A stretch of 26,090 nt of DNA, taken from NCBI GenBank assembly GCA_003427395.1, contig BFEA01000051.1, positions 2,242,683 to 2,268,772 on the forward strand, read 5' to 3'. Source of the stretch: Chara braunii. Taxonomy: Eukaryota; Streptophyta; Charophyceae; Charales; Characeae. Within the stretch, counting starts at the first letter, position 1; each line of letters opens with the position of its first letter. The notes beneath the pieces were generated by a model. The model was not told the DNA's origin, did no database searches, and saw only the letters and a program-made list of their open reading frames with translations. Below, in pieces: positions 1 to 9,147 of this stretch. Position numbers and translations under genes: made by a program.

Positions 1-478
1 GGCCAAGCCACTCCAAGCACCTACCCACCGAGCTACTCCAAGCACCTACCCACCGAGCCACTCCAAGCACCTACCCACTGAGCCACTCCACTCCAAGCAC
101 CTCCTCACTGAGCCATTCCAAACACCTACCCACCAAGCCACTCCAAGCACCTACCCACCAAGCCACTCCAAGCACCTACCCACTGAGCCACTCCAAGCAC
201 CTTCCCATTAAGCCACTCCAAGCACCTATTTATTGAGCCACTCAAAGCACCTACCCACCCCGCTAGTCCAAGCACCCACTGACCCAACAATTCCAAGGAC
301 CTACCGACCGAGCGACTCAAGCACCTACTGACCGAGCCACTCCAAGCAACTACCGACCGAGCCATTCCAAGCACCTACCGACCCGGCCACTCCAAACACC
401 TACACCCCGAGCAACTCCAAGCACCTACACACCGAGCCACTCCAAGCAACTACCGATGGAGCCACTCCAGGCACCTTC
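1..478. repeat. 25-bp minisatellite, about 19 units
   Basis: A tandem array with a 25-bp period. Each unit has a core close to CCACTCCAAGCACCTACC followed by a variable CACCGAG/GACCGAG/CACTGAG joint. Units drift along the array: CCCACC joints dominate at the left and CCGACC joints at the right. The array runs off the left edge, so its true length is unknown. Open frames across it follow from the repeat and are not treated as genes. Confidence 0.93.
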
Positions 479-490
479 TGACAATGAAAC

Positions 491-580
491 ACCCGCGGAC
501 GCGTCCGCGGGTCCGATCTCGGATGGCGGACGTAGATGTATTCGCGTCCGCGGCCGACGTGGTCCGTGCCGCGGACCCGA
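491..580. repeat. GC-rich palindromic module
   Basis: A perfect 22-bp palindrome lies at 491-512, with CCGCGGACG arms around the centre. A second cluster of CCGCGG-containing sequence follows at 545-577. The abrupt GC-rich block sits between the minisatellite and AT-rich DNA, and it resembles the module at the right end of the window. The function is unknown. It could be a transposon end or a cruciform-forming spacer. Confidence 0.6.
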
Positions 581-621
581 TTTTACCAGAATTTTCCTGA
601 ATTAAAAAATAGGTTAAAAAC

Positions 622-681
622 AAAACAAAATATATGGGGTTGTAGGGAATTTTAAGCCCTACAACCCCATATTTTGTTTTT
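622..681. repeat. Short inverted repeat (hairpin)
   Basis: Arms at 622-647 and 657-681 are reverse complements around GGGTTGTAGGG, apart from one AT dinucleotide indel. The spacer is only about 9 bp. The transcript would form a ~25-bp stem. It borders the GAA-rich block. No ribozyme or terminator signature is recognised; a small MITE remnant is possible. Confidence 0.7.
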
Positions 682-689
682 TTGAATCC

Positions 690-1420
690 GACTTAAGAAG
701 AAGAAGATGGGTGGAAGAGGAGGAGGAGGAGAGAAGAGGAAGGAGAAGAAGATGAGGGGGAGGCGGAGGAGGAGAGAAGAAGAAGAAGAAGAAGAAGAAG
801 AAGAAGAAGAAGAAGAAGAAGAAGAAGAAGAAGAAGAAGAAGAAGAAGATGGCGGCGGCGGGGCGGTAGGGTATGGTGGTGGCAGGGCGGTAGGGTATGG
901 CGGCGGTGGTGGCAGGGAGGGAGGTGTGGCGGTCCAAGAAGAAGAAGAAAAAGAAGATGTGTGGAAGAGGAGGAGGAGGAGAGAAGATGAAGGAGAAAAA
1001 GATGAGGGGGAGGCGGAGGAGGAGAGAAGAAGAAGAAGAAGAAGAAGAAAAAAAAGAAGATGGTGGCGGCGGCAGGGCGGTAGGGTATGGTGGCGGGGTA
1101 TGGCGGCGGGCTGTGGCGGCGGTCGTACAAGAAGAAAAAGAAGAAGATGGCGGCAACGACAGGGCGGTAGGGTATGGTGGCGGGGTATGGCAGCGGGCTG
1201 TGGTGGCGGTCGTACAAGAAGAAGAAGAAGAAGAAGATGAAGAAGAAGAAGAAGAAGAAGAAGAAGAAGAAGAAGAAGAAGAAGAAGAAGAAGAAGAAGA
1301 AAAAGAAGAAGAAGAAGAAGAAGATAGGCGGAAGAGGAGGAGGAGGAGGAGGAGAAAAGATAAAGGAGAAGAAGATGAGGGGGAGGCGGAGAAGGTGAGA
1401 AGAAGAAGAAGAAGAAGAAG

Positions 1421-1451
<31 letters not shown>

Positions 1452-1460
1452 GGAGCAGAG
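690..1460. repeat. GAA/GGA compound repeat with higher-order units
   Basis: Purine-only (GAA)n runs, longest at about 779-848 and 1205-1323, alternate with a complex GGA-rich module. That module recurs at about 708-780, 960-1030 and 1326-1398, with the core GATGAGGGGGAGGCGGAG in each. GGCGGTAGGGTATGG-type spacers at about 860-930, 1075-1110 and 1165-1200 repeat in the same way. The block is therefore an expanded tandem array and not a plain microsatellite. Poly-Glu, poly-Ser and poly-Leu frames here are repeat artefacts. Confidence 0.9.
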
Positions 1461-1523
1461 CAGTTCTTTTTTTTTCCCCTTAAATGTCGTTTATCTTGCG
1501 ACCTATCGCTGACGAATGAAACC

Positions 1524-1680
1524 AAAAAAAAAGAAGAAAAAGAAGATCGTCGGAAGAGGAGGACGACGAGAGAAGAAGAAGAGGAGGAAGAAGAAGAAGA
1601 AGAAGAAGAAGAAGAAGAAGAAGAAGAAGAACAAGAAGAAGAACAAGAAGAAGATGAAAAAGAAGATGATAAGAGGGGGA
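1524..1680. repeat. Second GAA microsatellite block
   Basis: AAG/GAA trinucleotide runs with interspersed ACAAG variants, separated from the first block by about 70 bp of ordinary sequence. The open frames on both strands are low-complexity. Confidence 0.9.
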
Positions 1681-2232
1681 CGAGAGACGGGCGACTCCAC
1701 GACGCTGGCGATGGGCAACAGACGACTCCACGACGGCGGGCGAGTGCAGTTCCCAGGCTATGGCAACAACGGGCAGCACGAGGAGCGAGGGCGGCTCAAT
1801 GACGAACGCAGGCGGTTGGAGAAGGGGCCCCATTTGGACAGCCGATGCAGGCCACCCCAGCCAGTTGATTGTTTTAACGGGGTCTTGGTTTTCCCTCCAA
1901 AAAACAAACGGCCCTCTGACCGTCGATCATGGCAGGAGGGCCGTCAAAAAAAAAAAAAAAAAACCTGGCCTCACGGGCCCGACGCGCCGTTTTTTGGGCG
2001 TGGTCGGACCCGGTAGGCCCTGATGAGGCCAAATCTTGGCGATTCGGGGTCGGAACCCCCCTGCCAACAAGGTGTGCTGGGGGTGCCCGGCCCCCAACCG
2101 GGCCGCCCGCCCGGCCAGGCCGCCCGGAACCTCCCCCGGACAGGTGCTGGTCGGCCGGGCGGCCCGGATCCGTACTTAGTTTAAATCTCCTTTTTTTTCC
2201 CCCCAAAAATTTGAATTATCTTATTCCCCACC
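1681..2232. other. No gene recognised; GC-rich spacer with a hairpin
   Basis: Mixed sequence with 9-bp hairpin arms (ACGGCCCTC at 1908-1916, its complement at 1936-1944) followed by an A run at about 1946-1963. A strongly GC-rich stretch of GGCCGCCCGG-like words lies at about 2060-2170. No reading frame has convincing coding character on either strand. Confidence 0.5.
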
Positions 2233-2604
2233 TTATTTTCTCATTTTCTGATTTATTTTATTTTCATGGACCACCTCCTCGATGATCCCTACTAACACCT
2301 TCCAACCGTCCGACCCGTCAAAATATGCTTCTGGTATAGTCGGGGCGAGTCGCTTTCCTCGTCGAAAGGTTTGGCACCCTAGTGTGTAAAAATACCTAAT
2401 CCTGTAAGTCCCTAAAAGTTCCCTTTCTAGCCGAGCATGGCCAACCGCCTCTTCCCAGCTATCCAGGAAGTTTTCCCCTCGATCCGCCCCTTCTTCTATA
2501 TAGAGTGCTATGTCAAAATCTCCGGTCCACAAATAAAAGTTGTAACACCACACGTCTACATCCCCACAACTACCCATGCTAATGCCAGCTGGCTCAACCT
2601 CCAA
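2233..2604 (-). CDS. Unknown protein, tandem copy A
   Basis: An open frame of about 123 codons on the minus strand. Its product is a near paralogue of the upstream ORF at 2594-2975. Both share blocks such as LWTGDFD, GENFL..WEEAVGH, RYFYTLG, P.IP.AY.DGS.GW and the ending IIEE. Substitutions between the copies are largely conservative (I/V, D/N, K/R), which suggests each evolved as protein-coding sequence. The left end given here is a TTG; the first in-frame ATG is at 2577, and homology to copy B reaches slightly further upstream, so the start is uncertain and may be degraded. No signal peptide, membrane segment or known catalytic motif is visible. The family is not recognised; a mobile-element accessory protein or a small gene family are both possible. 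Confidence 0.4.
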   Translation of the reverse strand: MEVEPAGISMGSCGDVDVWCYNFYLWTGDFDIALYIEEGADRGENFLDSWEEAVGHARLERELLGTYRIRYFYTLGCQTFRRGKRLAPTIPEAYFDGSDGWKVLVGIIEEVVHENKINQKMRK

Positions 2605-2975
2605 AACTCTTAGGCTTATAGGCTCCCTTCTCCCCCACGATCTCCTCTATGATCGCGACCAGTAGTCTCCACCCGTTCGACCCGTCAAGGTAGGCGTCCG
2701 GAATCACCGGCGCAGGTCGACCACCCTTAGGGTAGGTTCGGTATCCCAAAGTGTAGAAGTATCTAAACCCGTATCCCCTTAACTCTTTCCTTTCCATGCG
2801 AGAGTGGCCTACCGCCTCTTCCCAACCGCGGAGGAAATTTTCTCCCTGATCCTGCCCTTCCTCCACGTAAACGGCAACGTCAAAATCCCCCGTCCATAGG
2901 CGAAAAGTGTAACTATACGTCGATTCCTCCGTAGCTACTCACACTAATCCCCTCCGGCTCCGCCTCTAGGCTCAT
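2594..2975 (-). pseudogene. Unknown protein, tandem copy B (frameshifted)
   Basis: The upstream member of the tandem pair. An ATG at 2975 opens a short frame containing AEPEGIS and GGID, matching the N-terminus of copy A (VEPAGIS, GDVD), and it soon meets a TAG. The rest of the homology (LWTGDFDVAVYVEEG through IIEEIVGE) continues in another frame from about 2910 down to the stop at 2594-2596. A single indel near 2905-2915 therefore splits the gene, unless a very small intron or an assembly error explains it. The 3' end overlaps the start region of copy A in a different frame, so the duplication junction is very tight. The product is unknown. Confidence 0.4.
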
Positions 2976-3597
2976 ATGCACATTCTAATCAAAGAAGGCC
3001 CTTTTTGTCAACCTCACTTTAAGTCACTCGGGAGACTACCCCTACCCTGCAAGGAAAAGGCGTCTGTGAGCTCCGCAGGATCAAATGGACCAGAGAAGGA
3101 GCGCCGTCTCACTCGGCTACCTTCCTGTCCTCCCCCGCTAAGAGGCCCTCCCACTTCCAAGTATAGAGACTAGCTGCGAATACAGGTTATCCCCGAAGAG
3201 GGGTGGCAACCCCCTCTACGGAGTCGGACCGTAGTCACACACCCGTGCCTTATGTCCCCCACCGAACCGACCCCTAGTCCTAAGTTAGCCTATCCGGCAC
3301 CACGCCCCTACTCGGCCCACCTCGAGCGTGGAACTACCCGGGTGCCGGGACTTTATCCGCCTATTTGTAATCAGTGATCACTAGCCTGTCTACTCCCTCC
3401 CATTCTCCTCCTTGTATCGTGAAATCTTCTCACTTCTTTCCCTTCTTCCTATTCGCCACCGTCTGACTCTTTTCTCTCTCGGAATCGGAGAATTTAATCG
3501 GGGTCTTCAAAAAAAAGGGGTGGGGAAGTAGAATTTTAGCAAGAGAGTCTCACATGTTTGACCACTTTAAATACGTACCTTGTAGTCCTCCACCTTT
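2976..3597. other. No gene recognised
   Basis: Intergenic or upstream sequence between the unknown minus-strand ORFs. Read on the minus strand it includes a pyrimidine tract ending in CAG near 3050, which could be a splice acceptor. Long frames are broken by stops of all three kinds. A short A run lies at 3509-3516. Confidence 0.4.
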
Positions 3598-4194
3598 TCA
3601 GAATTCGTTCTCGTAGTACCAGTAGTCCCCGAGATCCGAGTCCGAGAAATCGGTTAGACACCAGTCCACCCAGGACTCGGCCTTGGATTCCTCGTCCACG
3701 GTGCCCCACGTATCTCCCCTCTCTTCTTCCCGAATTAGCCCCCTACCCGTTTCGTTCTCAACGACGGTTGAAGTTCCCTCGACCCTTTGTCCCGAAACTC
3801 GAAGCACTACCATTCTTACCCCCAAGTCCCGAACAGTTCCCGCTTGGGAACTCCGTTCCCTTGCGGGAGTCGCGTCTCGCGCGGGCCCCATCCACAATCC
3901 GTGCGGGTCGAGAACAGAAAACCCAGCCCCCTCTCGTGAAGCCCGTTCCCTCGCGGGAGTTTCGTCCCGTGCGGGTGACGTCCACAACCTGTGTGGGTCG
4001 AGGATATTCAGCAAACCCCTCTCCCTACGGACCAACCCTCTTGGATCCCAAACCAATGGCGTCCCCGGACCCTCTTGAACCCCGCTTTCCTCTCTCCCCT
4101 TAGCGTCCACTCTCTCTTTCCCACGTGCGGACCTACTCGCACAATTTTCCCGTATGGCTCTTCTTCCCCCTCTTTGATTGTTTTTCACCCTCAT
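3598..4194 (-). CDS. Hypothetical protein with an internal 30-residue repeat
   Basis: A minus-strand ORF of 198 codons with an ATG start at 4194. The N-terminus is basic (Arg/Lys rich, about residues 1-40). The centre holds two copies of a 30-residue unit built on LDPH.LW..PARD.TPARER, encoded by a 90-bp direct repeat. The C-terminus is acidic and aromatic, with repeated Asp/Ser then Tyr and Trp. A basic-to-acidic layout with internal repeats can belong to a nucleic-acid-binding or gag-like protein, but no zinc knuckle or known domain is present. Repeat DNA with a period divisible by three can also leave a frame open by chance. It lies on the same strand as the duplicated ORFs downstream. Confidence 0.3.
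   Translation of the reverse strand: MRVKNNQRGGRRAIRENCASRSARGKERVDAKGREESGVQEGPGTPLVWDPRGLVRRERGLLNILDPHRLWTSPARDETPARERASREGAGFSVLDPHGLWMGPARDATPARERSSQAGTVRDLGVRMVVLRVSGQRVEGTSTVVENETGRGLIREEERGDTWGTVDEESKAESWVDWCLTDFSDSDLGDYWYYENEF
3847..4002. repeat. 90-bp direct repeat
   Basis: Two copies with a 90-bp period, each ending in GGGTCGAG (3905-3912 and 3995-4002) and containing CGTTCCCT.GCGGGAGT. The period is a multiple of three, so the repeat is in frame within the hypothetical minus-strand ORF. Confidence 0.8.
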
Positions 4195-4966
4195 TCAAAC
4201 CCCACAAGCAAACTGTTTCACCCTCTTAATTTGCGGATTTTAAAAATAAACACACAAAAAATATCACACCTCCCAGCAAGAGCCTGACCTGGATTCTTGG
4301 GAGACACAAGTGGGGCCGGCGTGGACCTGCAAAACCAAGAGATTCCGATCACCCCAAGTCCCTCTCGCCCAAACAGCCCCGCACCCCCTGTCTCAAGCAC
4401 TCCAAGTCCCAAAGCACCCCGAACAGCCCAACACTGCACCCCCAATGAGAATTTTCCCTTAGCCAGGAGCGAGGCCGACGCAGCCCTGTCGTAGGAGGCT
4501 TCACACCGAAGGTAATGATGAAAAGTCGATGTCGAAGGCCGATGCTGAAAAAAGTCGACGAAGTACCGTTGCCGAAGTCCAAAGGGCGCCCCAAAATCCA
4601 GCGCCGTGTCGAGTTCACCGCCGCCTGTCACACTCGTCCTCCCAAGCACCCGGATCCTTGAGCCAACTGAGGCCGCGGGAGAAAGCCCTTCCCCGGCAAC
4701 GGCGCCACTTTGTCGGCCGTCCCTCTCGTCCCGCCACGCTTTCGTCCGCCTGACCGCCTTGCCTCCGGGCGAGAGCGACTTTCTTGGCTTTTCACGCTAC
4801 CTTCCTGACAGTTTGTTACCCTTTCTGCACAACCCTCTCTTCAGCGAACTGCTTCGAACCCGATCCCATTTGGTAGGGGAGGCCTCCGGGGGTTGTTTAC
4901 TACGGAGCCCACCGGGCCACCGAATCCCGACGACCGAGATGCCACCAATCAAACTGCTCCAAAAAG
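4195..4966. other. No gene recognised
   Basis: Mixed, moderately GC-rich sequence. Open frames exist on both strands, but they lack ATG starts, splice-site support or recognisable motifs. GTCGATG/GTCGACG words recur around 4525-4560. Confidence 0.4.
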
Positions 4967-5600
4967 AGCGTTGCACACGGAAAGACTAGATGAGCTCAGG
5001 CATGAAGGGCAGAGATACCTTTGCTCCGTAACCAGCGTTGCGCCCCAAGGTTCGAGAGACTCTGATGTGAGAAGGCGGGGAAGCCCTTCCTCCAGCGCTG
5101 CGCGCTAAAGACTGGAGGACTCGGATGGGAGGTGTCCTTAGTTGGATTGTTACTTAACCGAGGTTGCGCCTCACAAAAAAAAAAAAAAAAAAAAAAAAAA
5201 ACTGAGGGACTCAGACGTGAGAAACAATAGGTGCCTTTTTCTTCGATCCATTCGAACCCAGCGTTGCTCGTAGAAGGACTCAAGGGTTTAGTTGTGAAAG
5301 GACAGAGACATGATGCTTATTTCGGTTGCTCCCTAACCAAAGTTGCACACGAAGGAACTAGACTGCTCAGAGGCAAGGGGCAGGGACACGCTCGTTTCGA
5401 TAGCTCAGAAATCAGAGTTGCACGAGAAAAAGACTGTAGGGCTCAGAGGACAAGGGACAGAGACATGGTCATTTCGATGCCCCGACACCAGAGTTGCCCG
5501 CGAAAGAACTGAAGTGCCCAGATGTTACGAGAAGACTGAAGGCTCCGCTGTAAATTGGCCAAGACGCGATCGTTCCGATTTCCCTGAAACCAGAACCTTG
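4967..5600. repeat. Degenerate ~75-bp tandem repeat, about 8 units
   Basis: Units begin with a GCGTTGC or AGTTGC motif near 4967, 5035, 5095, 5162, 5261, 5341, 5416 and 5492. A loosely conserved body follows: GAAAGACT, then GGGCTCAGA, then GGACAGAGACA, then TTTCGAT. Spacing is roughly 60-100 bp and copies are strongly diverged, so this is an old satellite. A 27-nt poly(A) run at 5175-5201 interrupts the fourth unit and looks like an insertion within it. Confidence 0.75.
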
Positions 5601-5697
5601 CGGGCTGCTGGGTCCGATCGCCTGCCGGCCAAGAACCCGTCGCTTCCTCTCACAGAGGAGTCCGATCAAGCGGGGGTGAACCCCAGTCCTCCTTTCT

Positions 5698-5702
<5 letters not shown>

Positions 5703-5732
<30 letters not shown>

Positions 5733-5733
5733 N

Positions 5734-5820
<87 letters not shown>
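5703..5820. repeat. (CT)n microsatellite
   Basis: About 59 CT dinucleotides with one ambiguous base near 5733. It is followed by ACGCGTGTACACACA and a short A-rich stretch. Confidence 0.97.
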
Positions 5821-5822
<2 letters not shown>

Positions 5823-6629
5823 GCGTGTACACACATTGGAACCTTCAAAAAAAAGAAAAAGCCGGGACCAGGCACGTTACACTTAGAACTCTTCTAACCT
5901 CACCTCGCTAGCTTTCGCTTCCGGATGCACCTCGAGCTAGGGGCCGACCAGGTTCCTCGCTCGGAGACAAGGTCCAGCGCCGGGCTAGCCGCTCCAGCCC
6001 CTGAAACCCGACCGGGGGCCGCACGCCAGATCGCTCGGAGCCGCAGGTACTCGTTCGGCCGCCAAGGATTCCCCAGCTCGATTACACAATCCTCTGGCGC
6101 CAATTCTCCAAAATTTCTCCGAATTTTTCGATTTCCTGCCCTGTCGTTCACCCCATCTTCCTCGATCCGCTCGAGTCTACTCCTCCGAGTCCACCCCAAT
6201 CATATTGCTTTTCCGTGACTTATCTCAGGATCTGCGAAAAGTGCATTTCCCGCCTCACCACTTTTCCCTTCTCCCACCTCCAAAGTTCATCTCCTAACTG
6301 TCGATCTGTCTTCTGACCCTCCCCGTTCAAACAGTTGCCTTTTGGCACCTAGTCGGTTATCAAGAACCCACCAAGCGTCCGTTCGTATGCAATCACAGAT
6401 TTTTCGTTAATTCTCCGTGTTTGGAGCTCGGTCCTGTACTAAGATCCGCATCACAGTCACCGAGCGTTGAGCATACACACCCTCATTCCGTCTTCTCGTC
6501 TCTTGATCTCCACCGACCCTGTTCCTTGCATCGTTCGTGGCAGACTGAACCCACCTCTCAGGCTTCCTCCCCTTTTACTAAGCAATCGTCTTATTTGGTC
6601 GGCTCTGGTGCTTTGGTCGAGCTTGCTCA
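5821..6629. other. No gene recognised
   Basis: Mixed sequence with frames of up to about 100 codons on both strands. None has an ATG start together with recognisable motifs. Nothing here can be supported as a feature. Confidence 0.4.
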
Positions 6630-6838
6630 TTTAAACCACCAGTACCTGGCCCAGCTATCGGCCGTTGCGCTTTCCGTATACGCGCCGTGCCATTTGGGCT
6701 TCGGCCTGCCGGACCGCATTGGCTGGAGGCCGCAGGCAAAACGAAAAAGAAAATTGTGACGGCGGTTCGACAGGACTTGGCGCGCAGCGTGCTGGGAGGC
6801 TCGGATTCAATAGCTGAGCGAGGTACTGGTGGTTTAAA
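6630..6838. mobile_element. TTAA-flanked MITE, copy 1
   Basis: A 199-bp body (6635-6833) begins ACCACCAGTACCT and ends with the reverse complement of the same motif (AGGTACTGGTGGT). Arm similarity extends inward through GCTAT near 6655 and its complement near 6811. The body is bordered by TTAA on both sides (6631-6634 and 6834-6837). No transposase is encoded. TTAA target duplications are known for the piggyBac superfamily, but the terminal sequence is not a typical piggyBac end. Because TTTAAA is itself palindromic, a 3-bp TTA/TAA duplication of the Harbinger type cannot be excluded. Confidence 0.75.
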
Positions 6839-8338
6839 CGCCCCCTCCCCCTTCTATGTGGAGTGCTACTACGCCGACTGATCTCCCTTCCTGTCACAGT
6901 CGTTCAGAGAATCTAGGTGCACGGAGCTGATCAGATACCCGAACTTCTCCTTTTGGATTCCTCCCACATCTCTGTCCTCCCCGTCTGCTCTTGTTACTCC
7001 CTCCCTTCTTATCCCCTGGTCCAATCTTCCTTCTTCGACATCCACCAACCGCATTGCCCCCCGGTCTTTGGTTGGTTCGCTCTCCCAGGCACGTTACCCA
7101 GGCTGCCAGGCAGCTCTCCTCCGGCCGGTTGCAGGCCTCCCGTTCCTGGCTCCTTGTGTTTTCCCTTTCCTCTAGATTTCGCCGAACGGCCTGGTCCAAC
7201 CGCAACCGCCAGACCCAAGCCTGCCATCGGTCCTCCCCGAAGTTACCCTCATACAGGCGACGCCCCAGCAGCCGGTTTTAGCCATAGCCCCATGCCCTTC
7301 TTGGGTCAACCTTGTAGCTGCGGTCAATGTAAGCACACGCTTCCCCGATACCCTGTTCCTTGACGACCCCCGCCTTCAGTCCCAAAGCCAGCCACTCTCT
7401 TGCTGCTCTTCATGTGTGGCGTCGAAATCTCAGATTTTCGGTCCGCTCTCGGCCCGCTCATGTCCTCGAGTCGACCGCCTTTGTCCCTGCTTGTTCAAAC
7501 GTTAGTACAGATCAAGAAACTCCGAACTTCCTAGCAGTCCTGCAGACCTCACACATTCAGGCGTCCAGACATGAAAAAAAAAAGGAAACGTGCCAGAGAA
7601 AAAAACAGGTTTGGTGATTCACGCGGCCGCGGCTGGTAGGCAGCTGCCAGACAACGGCACGCAGCAGCAGGCCACTTCGATATAGGGAAGGGCCTGCCCA
7701 CGCATTGGACATTCGGGCACTGGCTGCATGCTGCGCAAGCGCTGCTGCACTAACGCCGGCCAGCGCTCACGCGCTCGCGGGCGAGCTGGAAGGAGCAGGC
7801 AACCATAGCTGAGCTGCGCTGCTGTATGCTTATGGCTAACATGACTCGAGAAACTGGGGTTCCTCGTCTTTATCAGACAGTCATGTCAGCCTTGTCAGAA
7901 GATTTTTTTTTTCTTTTTTTTTTTTTGAAACTTCAGTGCGGGGGCCCGCTTCTCCAATTTCTTCCTCGATGTTGGAGTGATATCTCATATGGCTTCGGAG
8001 AAATCCTGTAGCACCAAAAGAGCTTGCCCATCTAATCTTTCTCTGGGTGCAAAAAAGTATACAGTAGCCATCGTTGTCTTGATTAAAATCATATGTATAG
8101 TTTAGTCATGCGAGAAGTGCAAGTGAAGCAAAATAGTTAATAACTCAATTTAAATGAAAACGGTCAAAAACGTTGTACCGAGAGTGCCGATGACCTATTT
8201 CTTCTCTTAAATCTTTCAGCGTCTTTCAAATTGTTTCGATTCACGTTCACTACCTACCTACCTACCAGTACTCTTTAGGGGACCCCTGCGAACATAGCTT
8301 TGTTGTCTCTCTCTCCATCCATCAGATGGGATACATGA

Positions 8339-8340
<2 letters not shown>
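6839..8340. other. No gene recognised
   Basis: About 1.5 kb without a supportable gene. A proline-rich frame at 6917-7363 (plus strand) lacks domain character. The stretch 7620-7810 is GC-rich and begins CGCGGCCGCGGC. Short homopolymers occur at 7575-7585 (A) and 7902-7926 (T), and a CTAC tetranucleotide run near 8251. Confidence 0.4.

Positions 8341-8341
<1 letters not shown>

Positions 8342-8371
<30 letters not shown>
8342..8371. repeat. Poly(T) tract
   Basis: Thirty T residues on the plus strand, which is a poly(A) tail if the adjacent sequence (about 8372-8500) was inserted in minus orientation. That flank contains a GGTTCCCAGC word on the minus strand, only a poor match to an RNA polymerase III box B, and no clear target-site duplication was found. 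A SINE-like retroposon is therefore only a possibility. Confidence 0.6.
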
Positions 8372-8375
<4 letters not shown>

Positions 8376-8728
8376 CTCGTGTCTNTTCGTGGGAGCAGCA
8401 CGTGCTGGGAACCGGGCCCAGCGTCCCATATGAACATACATCGGTTTGTAACACGGGGGCTATTACCCGGCTTCGGCTGAGAAAAACCTGAGAATAGAGT
8501 GCTTCAAGCACTTACGAAATCAGAAACCTTCGAAAATTCTAATGCTGATGATACTAATGATACCAGTGATGATGACAAAAGAATATAGTTACTCGTGCTG
8601 AGTCAGCCCCAGATCTCTCTACAAGGCCTCCCACTCCTGCCAATTGCAGGTTACACCTGTTTACAATATAGAGCAATCCGTTTTCTGTCTTCCTTGTGAA
8701 TTTATGTTTTCCTTGTGAAAAGTCGTAC

Positions 8729-8967
8729 CTGCATAGTATGCTAATGGCAATTATTCCAGTCTTCCCCCAAATAGAGCCCACGATCATTATTGCTGTATCT
8801 AGACTGAAAGGTACCCCAAATACAGTCATCATGATAGCCACCGTACGTTCTATTCGGGGGACGAAATGGTCAACCCTTGGGCCTTGGTCCAATGGATCGG
8901 GATAGGGATCCACATACCTCCCTTGTCCATTAAACAAGGCCCTCAGGTAAGGGGGGCCCTGAGTTGC
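8729..8967 (-). CDS. Candidate internal exon of an unidentified gene
   Basis: On the minus strand, TTGCAG precedes base 8967 and CAG|GTACGACT follows base 8729, giving plausible acceptor and donor sites around a 239-bp open stretch. The translation starts ATQGPPYLRALF, contains a proline/aspartate segment (YVDPYPDPLDQGPRVDHF), then two hydrophobic stretches (VAIMMTVFGVPF and TAIMIVGSIWGKTGIIAISIL). It could be part of a membrane protein. The family is not recognised, no partner exons were identified with confidence, and the acceptor's pyrimidine tract is weak. Confidence 0.3.
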
Positions 8968-9077
8968 CTGCAATGCTTGTTTTCCTTTTTCCCTCTTTTA
9001 TTACGTTGAATATTTTCTCCAATCTGTAGGTGAGGAGCAGCATCTGCTATCCGGGCCAGGTCCAGCAGTCCAACACA

Positions 9078-9103
9078 TTTTTTTTTTTTTTTTTTTTTTT
9101 TTT
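9078..9103. repeat. Poly(T) tract
   Basis: Twenty-six T residues. No clear retroposon body or target-site duplication could be defined on either side. Confidence 0.85.
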
Positions 9104-9147
9104 CCAATCCTAGTCTGTCCAGATATAAAAAGCGGGGACATAACATA

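Noticed and set aside
659-1833. Several long frames of poly-Glu, poly-Ser, poly-Leu or poly-Phe on both strands
   Set aside because: They are translations of the GAA/TTC repeat and would be open in any genome with such an array.
4264-4280. A polypurine tract followed by TG on the minus strand that could begin an LTR
   Set aside because: No second LTR copy, primer-binding site or retroelement polyprotein lies nearby.
5343-5897. A 184-codon frame spanning the CT microsatellite, and its antisense poly-Arg-Glu frames
   Set aside because: The length comes from CT/GA dinucleotides. The non-repeat part is the degenerate 75-bp satellite.
6917-7363. A proline-rich 148-codon plus-strand frame
   Set aside because: The initiation codon context and the residue bias reflect C-rich DNA. 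No motif, repeat or splice evidence supports it.
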